Below are positions 44,346-52,771 of a DNA stretch of 64,000 bases, one piece after another. The stretch is from positions 186,001 to 250,000 of the forward strand of contig NZ_VMTV02000178.1 in the NCBI RefSeq assembly GCF_007644035.1, read 5' to 3'. Source of the stretch: Vogesella mureinivorans (GTDB lineage Bacteria; Pseudomonadota; Gammaproteobacteria; Burkholderiales; Chromobacteriaceae). The position numbers were made by a program, and so were the translations under genes. The notes under the pieces are model-generated. The model was not told the DNA's origin, searched no databases, and saw nothing but the letters and a program-made list of their open reading frames with translations. Positions within the stretch are counted from its first letter, which is position 1. The number at the start of each line of letters is the position of its first letter.

Positions 44346-45059
44346 TCAGGCCTCGACTGGCGCGTCCTTGCGCAGCACCACTTTCTGCACGCCAAAGCGG
44401 TCCGGGTAGTTCAGCAACACACGCAGCTGGGTGCGGGTAAGCTCGCTACCACGCTGTAGCAGCAGCTGGCCGGTTTTGTTATAGAGGTCTTCACCCAGTA
44501 TGCGGCCGGCTTGCACGTCTTTCAGTGCTACGGTTTCTACCGGCTGGCCATCTTCGTCCACTTTGCGTGCGGCGGCCTGCAATTGCTCGCCAAACACAAA
44601 CTTGTCATGGGCCGAGCCGGTGGGGATAGCGTAATAGGCAAACGGGTCCGGCTCCGGCCGGGCGCGCTGCATGGCAGCGTGGATGTTTTTTTCCAGCTCG
44701 GCCGGCTTGGGCGGCTTGATGACAAAACCATCGGCATGCAGCTGGGCTGCCAGCACGATGTTCTGCTTTTCGGCGTGGCCGGACAGAAACACGAAAGGCA
44801 TGTTGGGCGGGTTCATGGTGCGGCCACAGCGGATTTCCTTGAGCAAATCCATGCCGTTCATCGGCTCCATTTGCAGGTCGCACAGCACGATGTCTACCGG
44901 CTTGCCATCCAGCGCGCGCTTGGCCGTGGCACCGTCTACCGCCTGGTAGATATTGTCCGGGCTGATACCCATGGCTTTCAGTGACTGGGTCAACAGCGAG
45001 CGCACCAGCATCTGGTCATCCACCACCAGTATTTTCAGCTTGGCAAAGTCAATAGTCAT
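44346..45059 (-). CDS. Response regulator with a C-terminal domain resembling the N-terminal part of HD-GYP proteins
   Basis: 237 residues. Receiver at 1-130 with Asp14/15, phospho-acceptor Asp61 (VLCDLQM), Thr/Ser position in FLSGH and Lys115 (VIKPPKP). The remaining about 100 residues have no DNA-binding domain; DVQAGRILGEDLYNKTGQLL and LQRGSELTRTQLRVL match the small beta domain often found before HD-GYP phosphodiesterases. No HD-GYP follows. It may therefore signal by protein contact. AGGAGG precedes the ATG, and it is the first gene of an operon with the hybrid kinase. Confidence 0.85.
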   Translation of the reverse strand: MTIDFAKLKILVVDDQMLVRSLLTQSLKAMGISPDNIYQAVDGATAKRALDGKPVDIVLCDLQMEPMNGMDLLKEIRCGRTMNPPNMPFVFLSGHAEKQNIVLAAQLHADGFVIKPPKPAELEKNIHAAMQRARPEPDPFAYYAIPTGSAHDKFVFGEQLQAAARKVDEDGQPVETVALKDVQAGRILGEDLYNKTGQLLLQRGSELTRTQLRVLLNYPDRFGVQKVVLRKDAPVEA

Positions 45060-45147
45060 AGTGCCTCCTTGCTTTTATCCCACCGACACTTCACATGATG
45101 GTATCTGCTACAAAATGGCGCAAGGATACATAAGGGAAATATGTAGA

Positions 45148-45594
45148 TTAGGGCAAAAAACGCTGCGCCAGGGCGCGGATGGCCGCGGCATTGGAGGGGG
45201 AAAATACCTGCTCGGCCGCCTGCTGCCAGGGTAGCCATTGCCAGGCCAGGTGCTCGCCCGGGGCCAGGGTTGGCCGCAGGGTGCCGGGCAGCTGCAGGCT
45301 GAACACGTGCTCGGTATTGTGCGTCACGCCCTCGGCGTAGCGGTGGCGCCAGTGCGGGTAGATTTCGTAGACATTCTGCTGTTGCCAGTCGTGCCACTGG
45401 CCTGCCTCTGCGGCAAAGCCGGTTTCTTCGGCCACTTCACGCTGCGCGGTGTCGGCGATGGCTTCATCACCTTCGCGGCTACCGGTGACCGACTGCCAGT
45501 AGCCGGGCTTGTCGGCACGTTCTATCAACAGCACCTGCAGGTCGGCCGTGTGAATTACCACCAGCACGGACACCGGTTGTTTCATGGCTTTCAT
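45148..45594 (-). CDS. nudB: Dihydroneopterin triphosphate diphosphatase NudB
   Basis: 148 residues. Nudix box at 38-60 (GSREGDEAIADTAQREV..EETGF: G-x5-E-x7-REUxEExGU) is complete. KPGYWQSVTGS before it and YAEGVTHNTEHVF after it are NudB traits. It removes pyrophosphate from dihydroneopterin triphosphate in folate synthesis. The start overlaps the stop of the upstream regulator (ATGA), so it is translated from the mscS-regulator-nudB message. Confidence 0.92.
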   Translation of the reverse strand: MKAMKQPVSVLVVIHTADLQVLLIERADKPGYWQSVTGSREGDEAIADTAQREVAEETGFAAEAGQWHDWQQQNVYEIYPHWRHRYAEGVTHNTEHVFSLQLPGTLRPTLAPGEHLAWQWLPWQQAAEQVFSPSNAAAIRALAQRFLP

Positions 45595-46214
45595 GCTTTG
45601 CTGCCGGCCTCGTCCAGTACGGTAATGACCCCGGCCAACTCTACTGCCGATTTCACGCCCATTTTGTCGAACACGCGGGCGCGGTGTACTTCTACCGTTT
45701 TCATGCTGATGCTGAGCACCTCGGCGATCTGCTTGTTCAGCAGGCCGGTCAGGATATGCTGCATCACCTCGCGCTCGCGCTCGGTGAGCGTAGCCAGCGC
45801 CTCGGCCACCCGCACGCGGCGCTGGTAGCGCTCGCGCTCTTGCACGTCACGGGCCAGGCATTCGTCTACCAGCGCCAGCAGGCGGGCATCGTCGAATGGT
45901 TTTTCCAGAAAATCCGCCACGCCCAGCTTGAACGCCGCCACGGCGTGCGGCACATCACCGTGGGCAGTGAGCATGATGACCGGCGGGCAATAGGGCCATT
46001 GCGCCATTTTTTCCAGCAGCATGATGCCGCTGATACCGGACATGCGCAGGTCGACAATCAGGCAGTTAAAGTTGGCCGCATCGCTGCCCTGGGCCAGAAA
46101 GCCCTCGCCGCTGTCGAAGCCGCTTACCACCAGGCCGGGTGTTTCCAGCAGCCATAACAGCGACTGCCTTACCGCCAGATCATCGTCGATGACTGCCAGG
46201 GTCTGTTTGTTCAT
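45591..46214 (-). CDS. FixJ/NarL-type response regulator
   Basis: 207 residues. Receiver domain with Asp9/10/11 region (AVIDDDLAVRQSLLWLLE), phospho-acceptor Asp55 (LIVDLRMSG), and K in FLEKPFDD. The C-terminal LuxR helix-turn-helix (LTEREREVMQHILTGLLNKQ, then EVLSISMKTVEVHRARVFDKM) binds DNA. The layout and the phrase GVADFLEKPFDD are typical of the FixJ/TtrR/DctR branch. No histidine kinase gene is adjacent; the neighbours are an MscS channel (9 bases upstream) and nudB (4-base overlap). Target genes unknown. Confidence 0.9.
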   Translation of the reverse strand: MNKQTLAVIDDDLAVRQSLLWLLETPGLVVSGFDSGEGFLAQGSDAANFNCLIVDLRMSGISGIMLLEKMAQWPYCPPVIMLTAHGDVPHAVAAFKLGVADFLEKPFDDARLLALVDECLARDVQERERYQRRVRVAEALATLTEREREVMQHILTGLLNKQIAEVLSISMKTVEVHRARVFDKMGVKSAVELAGVITVLDEAGSKA

Positions 46215-46223
46215 TGCCCTTCC

Positions 46224-47507
46224 TTACGCTTCGCCGTTGCCGTGGTTCAGTACGTGTACTTCGCGCTGCGGGTACGGTATCTGGATACCATGCTGGCTAA
46301 ACAGCTGCCAGATACGCAGGTTGATATCCGAACGCAGCGACAGCATGCCGTTTTCCGGGTCGCTGACCCATAGCCCTACTTCCAGGTTGATGCCCGAGTC
46401 GGCAAAGGCCACCACAAAGGCAGACGGCGCCGGGTCGGTTTTCACCCGCGGGTGGCTAGCGGCCTGGCACAGCAGCGCCAGCGCCTGGTGCAGGTCGGTG
46501 CCATAGGCTACCTGGATGGGCAGGCTGATCCACAGGGATTTATCGGTATAAGACTGGTTGATCACGGTGTTGGCAATCAGCGTGTCGTTTGGCACCAGCG
46601 CCTCGGAGCCGTCGGCGCTTTTGAGCACCACAAAACGGCTGGTGATCTTGCTGACATAGCCCACGCGGTTATCCACCATCAGGCGGTCGCCTATGCGGAT
46701 GGAGCGGTCCAGCAGGATGATGAAACCGGACACGTAGTTACTGGCGATTTTCTGCAAGCCGAAACCCAGGCCCACACCCAGGGCGCCGCCAAATACCGAC
46801 AGCACGGTCAGGTCGATGCCCACAATGGGCAGCGCCACCAGCACACCGGTGACCATCAGCAGGGTACGCGCCAGCTTGGTAAACACAATGCGCAGGCTCA
46901 GGTCTACGTCGGACAGCTTCATGACGCGTTTTTCGATGAGCTTGCTCACCCACAGCGCGCCCACCATGATCACCGACACCCACACCAGGGCCGACAGGAT
47001 CATCAGCAGGTTGATCTGGTTTTTACCGATGTGAAAGCTCACCGACTCCAGCCAGTCCAGCACCACGCTGTCCACGCCCACCGCCCAGCTGGCAAAGCCG
47101 GTCCACAGCAGCATGGCCATGAAGTGCTCGGTGCTGCGCTCCAGCTTGCCGTCCGGCAGGGCGTGGCGCACCACGGCAGTCATCACGCGGATGATGGACA
47201 TCCAGAACAGCAGCGTGGCCGATACCACCAGCAGCTCGGAACGCGCCCCCACCACCAGCTGCCACAACACGGCAGCCACTTGCGTCAACAGCTGGGCCGA
47301 TAGCGGCAACACCAGGCGGTACAGCAGGTATTTGCCAAAGCCCCAGTCGGCCGGGGTGGCCGCAAAATAGCGGACGTGAATGCGGCGCGACAGCCAGAAA
47401 GCCAGCACTACCCCTACGGCAGCCACCAAGAGCTCCATCCAGCCGGTGGGGCCCTGAATGGCGGCCAACAGCCGGTCGAATGTGAGGGTAGAGTCGTGTG
47501 CCAGCAT
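46224..47507 (-). CDS. MscS-family mechanosensitive ion channel
   Basis: 427 residues with about five to six membrane helices before the pore. The TM3 pore helix and following MscS signature are VFGGALGVGLGFGLQKIASN, then FIILLDRSIRIGDRL and the beta domain with PNDTLIANTVINQSY. MscS channels open on membrane tension to release solutes during osmotic downshock. The extra N-terminal helices place it with the larger MscS types (YbdG/YnaI size). AAGGA eight bases before ATG. First gene of the operon with the FixJ-type regulator and nudB. Confidence 0.92.
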   Translation of the reverse strand: MLAHDSTLTFDRLLAAIQGPTGWMELLVAAVGVVLAFWLSRRIHVRYFAATPADWGFGKYLLYRLVLPLSAQLLTQVAAVLWQLVVGARSELLVVSATLLFWMSIIRVMTAVVRHALPDGKLERSTEHFMAMLLWTGFASWAVGVDSVVLDWLESVSFHIGKNQINLLMILSALVWVSVIMVGALWVSKLIEKRVMKLSDVDLSLRIVFTKLARTLLMVTGVLVALPIVGIDLTVLSVFGGALGVGLGFGLQKIASNYVSGFIILLDRSIRIGDRLMVDNRVGYVSKITSRFVVLKSADGSEALVPNDTLIANTVINQSYTDKSLWISLPIQVAYGTDLHQALALLCQAASHPRVKTDPAPSAFVVAFADSGINLEVGLWVSDPENGMLSLRSDINLRIWQLFSQHGIQIPYPQREVHVLNHGNGEA

Positions 47508-47536
47508 GGCAGATCCTTATGTTGAGAAAACGTTAA

Positions 47537-48226
47537 TCAGGGCTGCTGCAGCAAGGGCTGCAGGCCGTCCGGGCCCAGCGTCAGCATGCGGTCGGCGCGC
47601 GCCGCCAGCTCGCGGTCGTGCGTGACCATCACCATGCTGGTGCCCAGCTCGCTATTGAGCTGGCGCAGCAGCTCGAATACGGCGGCGGCGTTGCCACGGT
47701 CCAGGTTGCCGGTGGGCTCGTCGGCCAGCAGGCAGTCCGGGCGCGTCACCAGTGCACGGGCAATGGCCACGCGCTGGCGCTCGCCACCGGATAGCTCGCC
47801 CGGCTTGTGCTCGGCGCGTGCGGCCAACCCTACCTGCGCCAAAAGCGCCCGCGCCTGATCGGCGGCCTGGGCACGTGGCTGGCGCGCAATCAGCAGCGGC
47901 ATCATCACGTTTTCCAGCGCGGTGAACTCGGCGAGCAAATGGTGAAACTGGTAAACAAAGCCCAGGTGGCGGTTACGGAAGCGCCCTAGCTCAGTGTCGT
48001 CCATGCCGGCCAGTGGCTGGCCCAGCACGGTGACACTGCCGGCCGACGGGGCATCCAGCCCGCCCAGCAGGTGCAGCAGCGTGCTTTTGCCCGAGCCGGA
48101 CGCACCAACAATGGCGACAAACTCGCCGCGCGCCACCGACAGGTCGACGCCGCTGAGCACCTCTACCGCCAGCTTGCCGTCGCTGTAGCGTTTGGCCAGG
48201 CCCTGGCAGCTCAGGATATTACTCAT
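47537..48226 (-). CDS. lolD: Lipoprotein-releasing system ATPase LolD
   Basis: 229 residues from ATG 48226, overlapping the end of lolC by eight bases. Walker [15 protein letters not shown], the LolD-specific [20 protein letters not shown], signature LSGGERQR and Walker [13 protein letters not shown] are present. It powers release of outer-membrane lipoproteins from the inner membrane to LolA. A longer upstream frame has no support. Confidence 0.94.
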   Translation of the reverse strand: MSNILSCQGLAKRYSDGKLAVEVLSGVDLSVARGEFVAIVGASGSGKSTLLHLLGGLDAPSAGSVTVLGQPLAGMDDTELGRFRNRHLGFVYQFHHLLAEFTALENVMMPLLIARQPRAQAADQARALLAQVGLAARAEHKPGELSGGERQRVAIARALVTRPDCLLADEPTGNLDRGNAAAVFELLRQLNSELGTSMVMVTHDRELAARADRMLTLGPDGLQPLLQQP

Positions 48227-49466
48227 AACGCAGTGCCTCCGCCGGGCGCACACGGGCGGCGCGCCAGCTTGGGTAAAGGGTCGCCAGCAGGGCCAGCGTC
48301 AGCGAAATCAGGCCGATGGTGGACACATCGCCCAGCTGGATATCGGTAGGCAGGTAGTCGATCATGTACACGTCGCTGGACAGCAGTTTGGCGCCCACCA
48401 TGCGCTCTACCGTGGACAGCACCAGCCCCAGGTTGTGCGCCAGCAGCAAGCCGCCCGCCACACCAGCCAGCGTGCCCAGCACACCGGCAACCGAGCCCTG
48501 GATGATGAAAATCTTCATGATGCTGGCCGGGCTGGCTCCCAGGGTGCGCAGAATGGCGATATCGGCCTGCTTGTCGGTCACCACCATCACCAGCGTGGAC
48601 ACCAGGTTAAACGCGGCCACCGCCACAATCAGGGTCAGGATGATGAACATCATGCGTTTTTCGATCTGTACCGCGCGAAAGTAGTTAGCGTTCATGTCGG
48701 TCCAGTCGGTGGCCACCTGGTTGGCCGCCAGCTGCGGTTGCAAGGCGGCTTTCACCTGTGGCGCCAGCATGGCATCGTCCAGCTTCAGGCGGATGCCGGA
48801 CACGTCCTGCCCCAGGCGGAACAACACCTGTGCGTCGCGCAGCGAGATCATGGCCAGCGACGAGTCGTATTCGAACATGCCGGCCTTGAACACGCCGGCC
48901 ACGGTGAACTGTTTCAGGCGCGGCATCATGCCGGCCGGTGTCACATTGCCCTGCGGGGTAATCAGCGTGACCTTGTCGCCTACTTCCACCCCCAGCTGGC
49001 GCGCTAGCTCTACGCCCAGCACGATGCGGTAGCTACCGGCTTCCAGGTCGGCCAGCTTGCCGCGCAGCATCTCTTTGCCCAGGCTGACCACGGTTTGCTC
49101 GGCTGCCGGGTCTACCCCGCGCACCAGCGCGCCGCGCACATTGCCACGGCTGGACAGCAAGCCCTGCGCGTTGACATACGGCGCGGCGGCCACCACGTGC
49201 GGCTGCTGCCGCAGCTGCGCCTGCAGTGGCTGCCAGCCGGCGATCTGGCCGTCGTAGCTGCCGATTTCCAGGTGCGACACCACCGACAGCATGCGGCCAC
49301 GGATTTCCTGCTGGAAACCGTTCATCACCGACAGCACCACAATCAGCGCGGCTACGCCCAGGGCAATGCCCAGCACCGACATCAGCGAAATGAACGAGAT
49401 AAAACCGTTGCGCCGGCGGGCGCGCAGATAACGCAGGCCGATAAAGACCTCGTAAGGGAAGGACAT
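48219..49466 (-). CDS. lolC: Lipoprotein-releasing system permease LolC/LolE
   Basis: 415 residues. Begins with the family phrase [14 protein letters not shown]-like (here [14 protein letters not shown]) and has one N-terminal helix ([20 protein letters not shown]), a periplasmic domain, and three C-terminal helices ([20 protein letters not shown] just after the first). Only one permease gene is seen, so the LolCDE complex is probably of the type with a single LolC/E (LolF-like) protein. It follows the 70-residue gene by eight bases and overlaps lolD. Confidence 0.92.
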   Translation of the reverse strand: MSFPYEVFIGLRYLRARRRNGFISFISLMSVLGIALGVAALIVVLSVMNGFQQEIRGRMLSVVSHLEIGSYDGQIAGWQPLQAQLRQQPHVVAAAPYVNAQGLLSSRGNVRGALVRGVDPAAEQTVVSLGKEMLRGKLADLEAGSYRIVLGVELARQLGVEVGDKVTLITPQGNVTPAGMMPRLKQFTVAGVFKAGMFEYDSSLAMISLRDAQVLFRLGQDVSGIRLKLDDAMLAPQVKAALQPQLAANQVATDWTDMNANYFRAVQIEKRMMFIILTLIVAVAAFNLVSTLVMVVTDKQADIAILRTLGASPASIMKIFIIQGSVAGVLGTLAGVAGGLLLAHNLGLVLSTVERMVGAKLLSSDVYMIDYLPTDIQLGDVSTIGLISLTLALLATLYPSWRAARVRPAEALRYE

Positions 49467-49474
49467 GGGCGGGT

Positions 49475-49687
49475 TCAGGCTCGGTAAGGGTTGTCCAGCT
49501 GCTGCATCATGGTTACCAGAAAAGCACGGACCTGATGCTCGTCACAGCCCATCAGGATGGCATCTTCAAACGCATCCTGTGCCACCTGGGCCAGCTCTTC
49601 CATGTTTTCGGTCATGACCTTTACCTTTTCGGTGCAGGACACCACGCTACCATCGGGGGCATGCCAGATTGGCAGGTCCGGTTTCAT
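49475..49687 (-). CDS. Small conserved-looking protein upstream of lolCD
   Basis: 70 residues, unrecognised. Beta-start KPDLPIWHAPDGSVVSCTEK is followed by a helical part (MEELAQVAQDAFEDAILMG, then DEHQVRAFLVTMMQQL). Acidic, no signal peptide or membrane segment. The ATG lies 8 bases upstream of lolC's start region end-to-start, in the same direction, so it is likely co-transcribed with lolCD. Confidence 0.65.
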   Translation of the reverse strand: MKPDLPIWHAPDGSVVSCTEKVKVMTENMEELAQVAQDAFEDAILMGCDEHQVRAFLVTMMQQLDNPYRA

Positions 49688-49802
49688 TATTCGGCCTTTC
49701 TTGTCGCTTGCGGGCAGGGCTGTCTGCGCCCTGCAATGGGCGAGGCCCGGCGGGAGCGGGGCCTCGGTTACACATGGTGTTATGCCGTGCCAGGGCTGGC
49801 GG

Positions 49803-50609
49803 CTAGTCTTTTTTCTTTTTCACCGGCGCTTTTTTCTTGGCTTTGTCAGACGACTTGCTGCTTTTCTTGCTGACAGCATCGCCTCTGGCGGTTTTCTTTT
49901 TGTTACGCGCGCTACTGCCCTGCTCGGCTTTCTTGCCTTTTTTGCCTTTGGCTACCGGCTGCTCGTCGCGCGCGTTTCTTTTCTTTTTGCCTTTCACGCT
50001 ACGCTGTTCGGTCTGGGCGGCTTCTACCTTGCGGTAGCTGCGCTTGCTGCTGGCCGCTGCCGTGCTGGCCGGTTTTTCCACCTCGGCCGCCGCCACCGGC
50101 ATGCCGGCACGCGCCACACGGCGTGCGCCGTTATAGCGGGTAGCCCAGTAGCTCTGGGTCATATTGACCACTTCGATACTCTTGCCGGTACGCGGCGAGT
50201 GGATGAATTTGTTATTGCCCAGGTACAAGCCGACGTGCGAGTAACGAAAGCCGCGTGTATTGAAAAAGACCAGATCCCCCGCCTTGAGTTCATCACGGTC
50301 TATCTCGCGGCCAACCTGGGCCATACTGGCCGAGGTACGCGGCAGGTTGACGCGCAGGGATTTTTTGAACACGTACTGGATAAAGCCGGAGCAATCCAGG
50401 CCGCTTTCCGGGTTACTGCCACCAAAACGATACGCCACGCCAATCAGGCTCATGGCCTGCAAAAGCAGGTCGCCAGCGGCCTCTTCGCCGGGCGAGGCAA
50501 AGCGGGCTATCGGGTCGGCCTCGCCGTCGGGCATGGTTTCCGGCGCGGCGTGGGCCACCGCCATGAAACCGGCCAGAAACAGGGCCAGAATGGATTGATA
50601 AAATTTCAT
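49803..50609 (-). CDS. NlpC/P60 cell-wall endopeptidase with lysine-rich tail
   Basis: 268 residues from ATG 50609. Signal peptide (AVAHA|APE), then an NlpC/P60 domain at about 48-165 with the catalytic triad Cys73 (GLDCSGF), His125 (YSHVGLYLG) and His137 (FIHSPRTG). It should cut peptide stems of peptidoglycan. From about residue 170 the protein is a basic, low-complexity tail with KGKKKRN, KGKKGKK and KKKAPVKKKKD, which is unusual for the family and may bind teichoic-like, nucleic or peptidoglycan polyanions (inference). It is divergent from ubiB. Confidence 0.88.
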   Translation of the reverse strand: MKFYQSILALFLAGFMAVAHAAPETMPDGEADPIARFASPGEEAAGDLLLQAMSLIGVAYRFGGSNPESGLDCSGFIQYVFKKSLRVNLPRTSASMAQVGREIDRDELKAGDLVFFNTRGFRYSHVGLYLGNNKFIHSPRTGKSIEVVNMTQSYWATRYNGARRVARAGMPVAAAEVEKPASTAAASSKRSYRKVEAAQTEQRSVKGKKKRNARDEQPVAKGKKGKKAEQGSSARNKKKTARGDAVSKKSSKSSDKAKKKAPVKKKKD

Positions 50610-50879
50610 AGGTTCAAGACGATACGCCACCAAAGCCGTACCCAAGGGCAAGCTGGCAGCGCTTCTGTTAGCTGGTTTTGAACAAAATAGTGCTGAACGA
50701 TACCATCGTTCACCCCTGTCACCAAGCGGCAATGCATCGCTGCCACCCAATAACGGCGGCCATGCAGGCTGCTGGCGCGGCTATTGTGGGGGCCGGTGAA
50801 ATATTGCGATACTGGCCGCGCCACCACCCCGGGCGCATACTCCACGCAACGGCCCAGCGGCCTTACCACGACGACAGCC

Positions 50880-52562
50880 ATGCTCAGAGAAACCCTCATC
50901 GCCATGCGCGACCTGCCCCGCCTGAAACAGATCAGCGGTATTTTGTTCCGCCACGGCCTGGGCGAATTCGCACAGCGGCTACGGCTGCCACGCGCGGTAG
51001 AAAAAGCCGGGCAATGGCTAAACATCACCCTGCCCGACCCGGCCAACGCCATACCGGCACCTATCCGCGTGCGCCGCGCCTTCGAAGAGCTGGGGCCCAC
51101 CTTTATCAAGCTGGGGCAGATCCTGTCCACGCGGGTGGATGTCTTCGGCCCGGAATGGATTACCGAATTCGAAAAGCTGCAAAGCACCGTACCGCCCATC
51201 GGCGATGGCTTTCTGGATGCGCTGCTGGCGCAGGCACTGGGCTGCCAGCCGGACGAGGTGTTTACCGAGTTCGACCGCAAACCCATCGGCTCCGCCTCTA
51301 TCGCCCAGGTACACCGCGCGGTACTGAAAGACGGCACCGTGGTGGCGGTAAAACTGCGCCGCCCCGGCATTGTGGAAAAAGTGGAAGCCGACCTGCGCAT
51401 TCTGGAGCACATCGCGCACCTGATCGAACTGGAGTTTCCCGACACGCGGCGCTTTCAGCCGTCCGAAATCGTGGCGCAGTTTTCGCGCTCGCTGCGGCGC
51501 GAGCTGGACCTGGCGGTAGAAGCGCGCAATATGGAGCGCTTCGGCAAAGACTTTGCCGGCGACCCGCACATTCGCGTGCCGGCGGTGTACTGGGACTACA
51601 CCCGCCCGGCGGTCAATGTGCAGGACTATATCGCCGGCTGGTCGGCCACACCGGTAGACGCGCTGCCGGCCGCCGGTCTGTCGCCACCGCTGCTGGCCAA
51701 ACGCGGCGCCGACGCAGTGCTGAAGATGATTCTGCTCAACGGCTTTTTTCACGCCGACCCGCACCCCGGCAACGTGATTTTTCTGGCTGACAACGGCATT
51801 GCCTTTATCGACTTTGGCATGGTGGGGCGGCTGTCGCACAAGCGCCGCGACGAGATCGTGGACATGTTGGCCGCACTGGCCGAGCGCAACGAACGCGGCA
51901 TCATGAATGTGCTGCTGGAGTGGACCGGCAGCACGCCGGTAGACGAAGAACAGTTCGCCGAGGACATTGGCGAGATTTTGTTCCAGTACGACCACGTACC
52001 GCTGAAAAACCTGAATATCACCCAGCTGATCAACGACATCATGGCGCTGATCCGCAACCACGGCATTCTGCTGCCGCCAGACATGGCCATGCTGTTCAAG
52101 GCGCTGATCACGCTGGAAGGCCTGGGCCGCCAGCTGGACCCGGATTTCCAGCTGGTAGAGCACCTGGCGCCGTTCGTCAAACAGCTGATTCTGGCACGCT
52201 ACGACCCGCGCAACCTGCTAAAACGCGGCAAAACCACCGTCACCGAAGGCCTGGGCATGCTGGCCAGCCTGCCCGGCGACATCATCCGGCTGGGCAAGGA
52301 TATCCGCCATGGCCGCTTCCGCATCAACCTGGACCTGAAGCGGCTGGAACAGTTTGGCCACCAGTTGGACAAAAGCGTGAACCGCCTCACCATGGGCATC
52401 GTCACCGGCTGCCTGATTATCGGCTCGTCCATCGTGATGACGGTAAAAGGCGGCCCCACGCTGTTTGGCCTGCCGCTGTTTGGCTTTCTGGGTTTCATGG
52501 CCGCTTTTTTCAACAGCCTGTGGCTGATCTGGTCCATCTGGCGCGCCGGCAAGCACCTGTAG
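50880..52562 (+). CDS. ubiB: ABC1/UbiB-family atypical kinase-like protein
   Basis: 560 residues from ATG 50880, a little longer than E. coli UbiB (546). KxGQ motif FIKLGQILSTR, alanine/serine-rich loop IGSASIAQVHRA, HADPHPGNV catalytic loop and DFGMVG metal site are all intact. Two C-terminal helices (IVTGCLIIGSSIVMTVKG; FGFLGFMAAFFNSLWLIWSI) anchor it. It supports ubiquinone biosynthesis, probably by ATP-driven extraction of quinone precursors. It stands alone, not with ubiE/ubiJ. Terminator at 52625-52656. Confidence 0.88.
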   Translation: MLRETLIAMRDLPRLKQISGILFRHGLGEFAQRLRLPRAVEKAGQWLNITLPDPANAIPAPIRVRRAFEELGPTFIKLGQILSTRVDVFGPEWITEFEKLQSTVPPIGDGFLDALLAQALGCQPDEVFTEFDRKPIGSASIAQVHRAVLKDGTVVAVKLRRPGIVEKVEADLRILEHIAHLIELEFPDTRRFQPSEIVAQFSRSLRRELDLAVEARNMERFGKDFAGDPHIRVPAVYWDYTRPAVNVQDYIAGWSATPVDALPAAGLSPPLLAKRGADAVLKMILLNGFFHADPHPGNVIFLADNGIAFIDFGMVGRLSHKRRDEIVDMLAALAERNERGIMNVLLEWTGSTPVDEEQFAEDIGEILFQYDHVPLKNLNITQLINDIMALIRNHGILLPPDMAMLFKALITLEGLGRQLDPDFQLVEHLAPFVKQLILARYDPRNLLKRGKTTVTEGLGMLASLPGDIIRLGKDIRHGRFRINLDLKRLEQFGHQLDKSVNRLTMGIVTGCLIIGSSIVMTVKGGPTLFGLPLFGFLGFMAAFFNSLWLIWSIWRAGKHL

Positions 52563-52566
52563 GCGC

Positions 52567-52576
52567 TGCGGCCAAC
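52567..52576 (-). repeat. Intergenic copy of the GTTGGCCGCA motif
   Basis: Exact 10-mer five bases past the ubiB stop codon, before its terminator. Not part of the hairpin. Confidence 0.6.
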
Positions 52577-52624
52577 CCTGGCGCAATCTGCTGATCTGCC
52601 TGGCTTTTCCGGCCAGCCACCCCT

Positions 52625-52656
52625 CAGCCGCCCCCACTTTGCGGGCGGCTGTTTTT
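52625..52656 (+). terminator. Terminator after ubiB
   Basis: CAGCCGCCC / GGGCGGCTG (9 bp, 9-nt loop) followed by five T. Confidence 0.9.
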
Positions 52657-52771
52657 ATTAGCATCTGCTATCAAAAAAAGCTAAGCCCTGCCGCCATGCT
52701 GCCGATATAAGCACATCGCATCGCCTGTATTGCGCCCAACACGCGGCAGACAGGCCCGCAGGAGCATCGCC

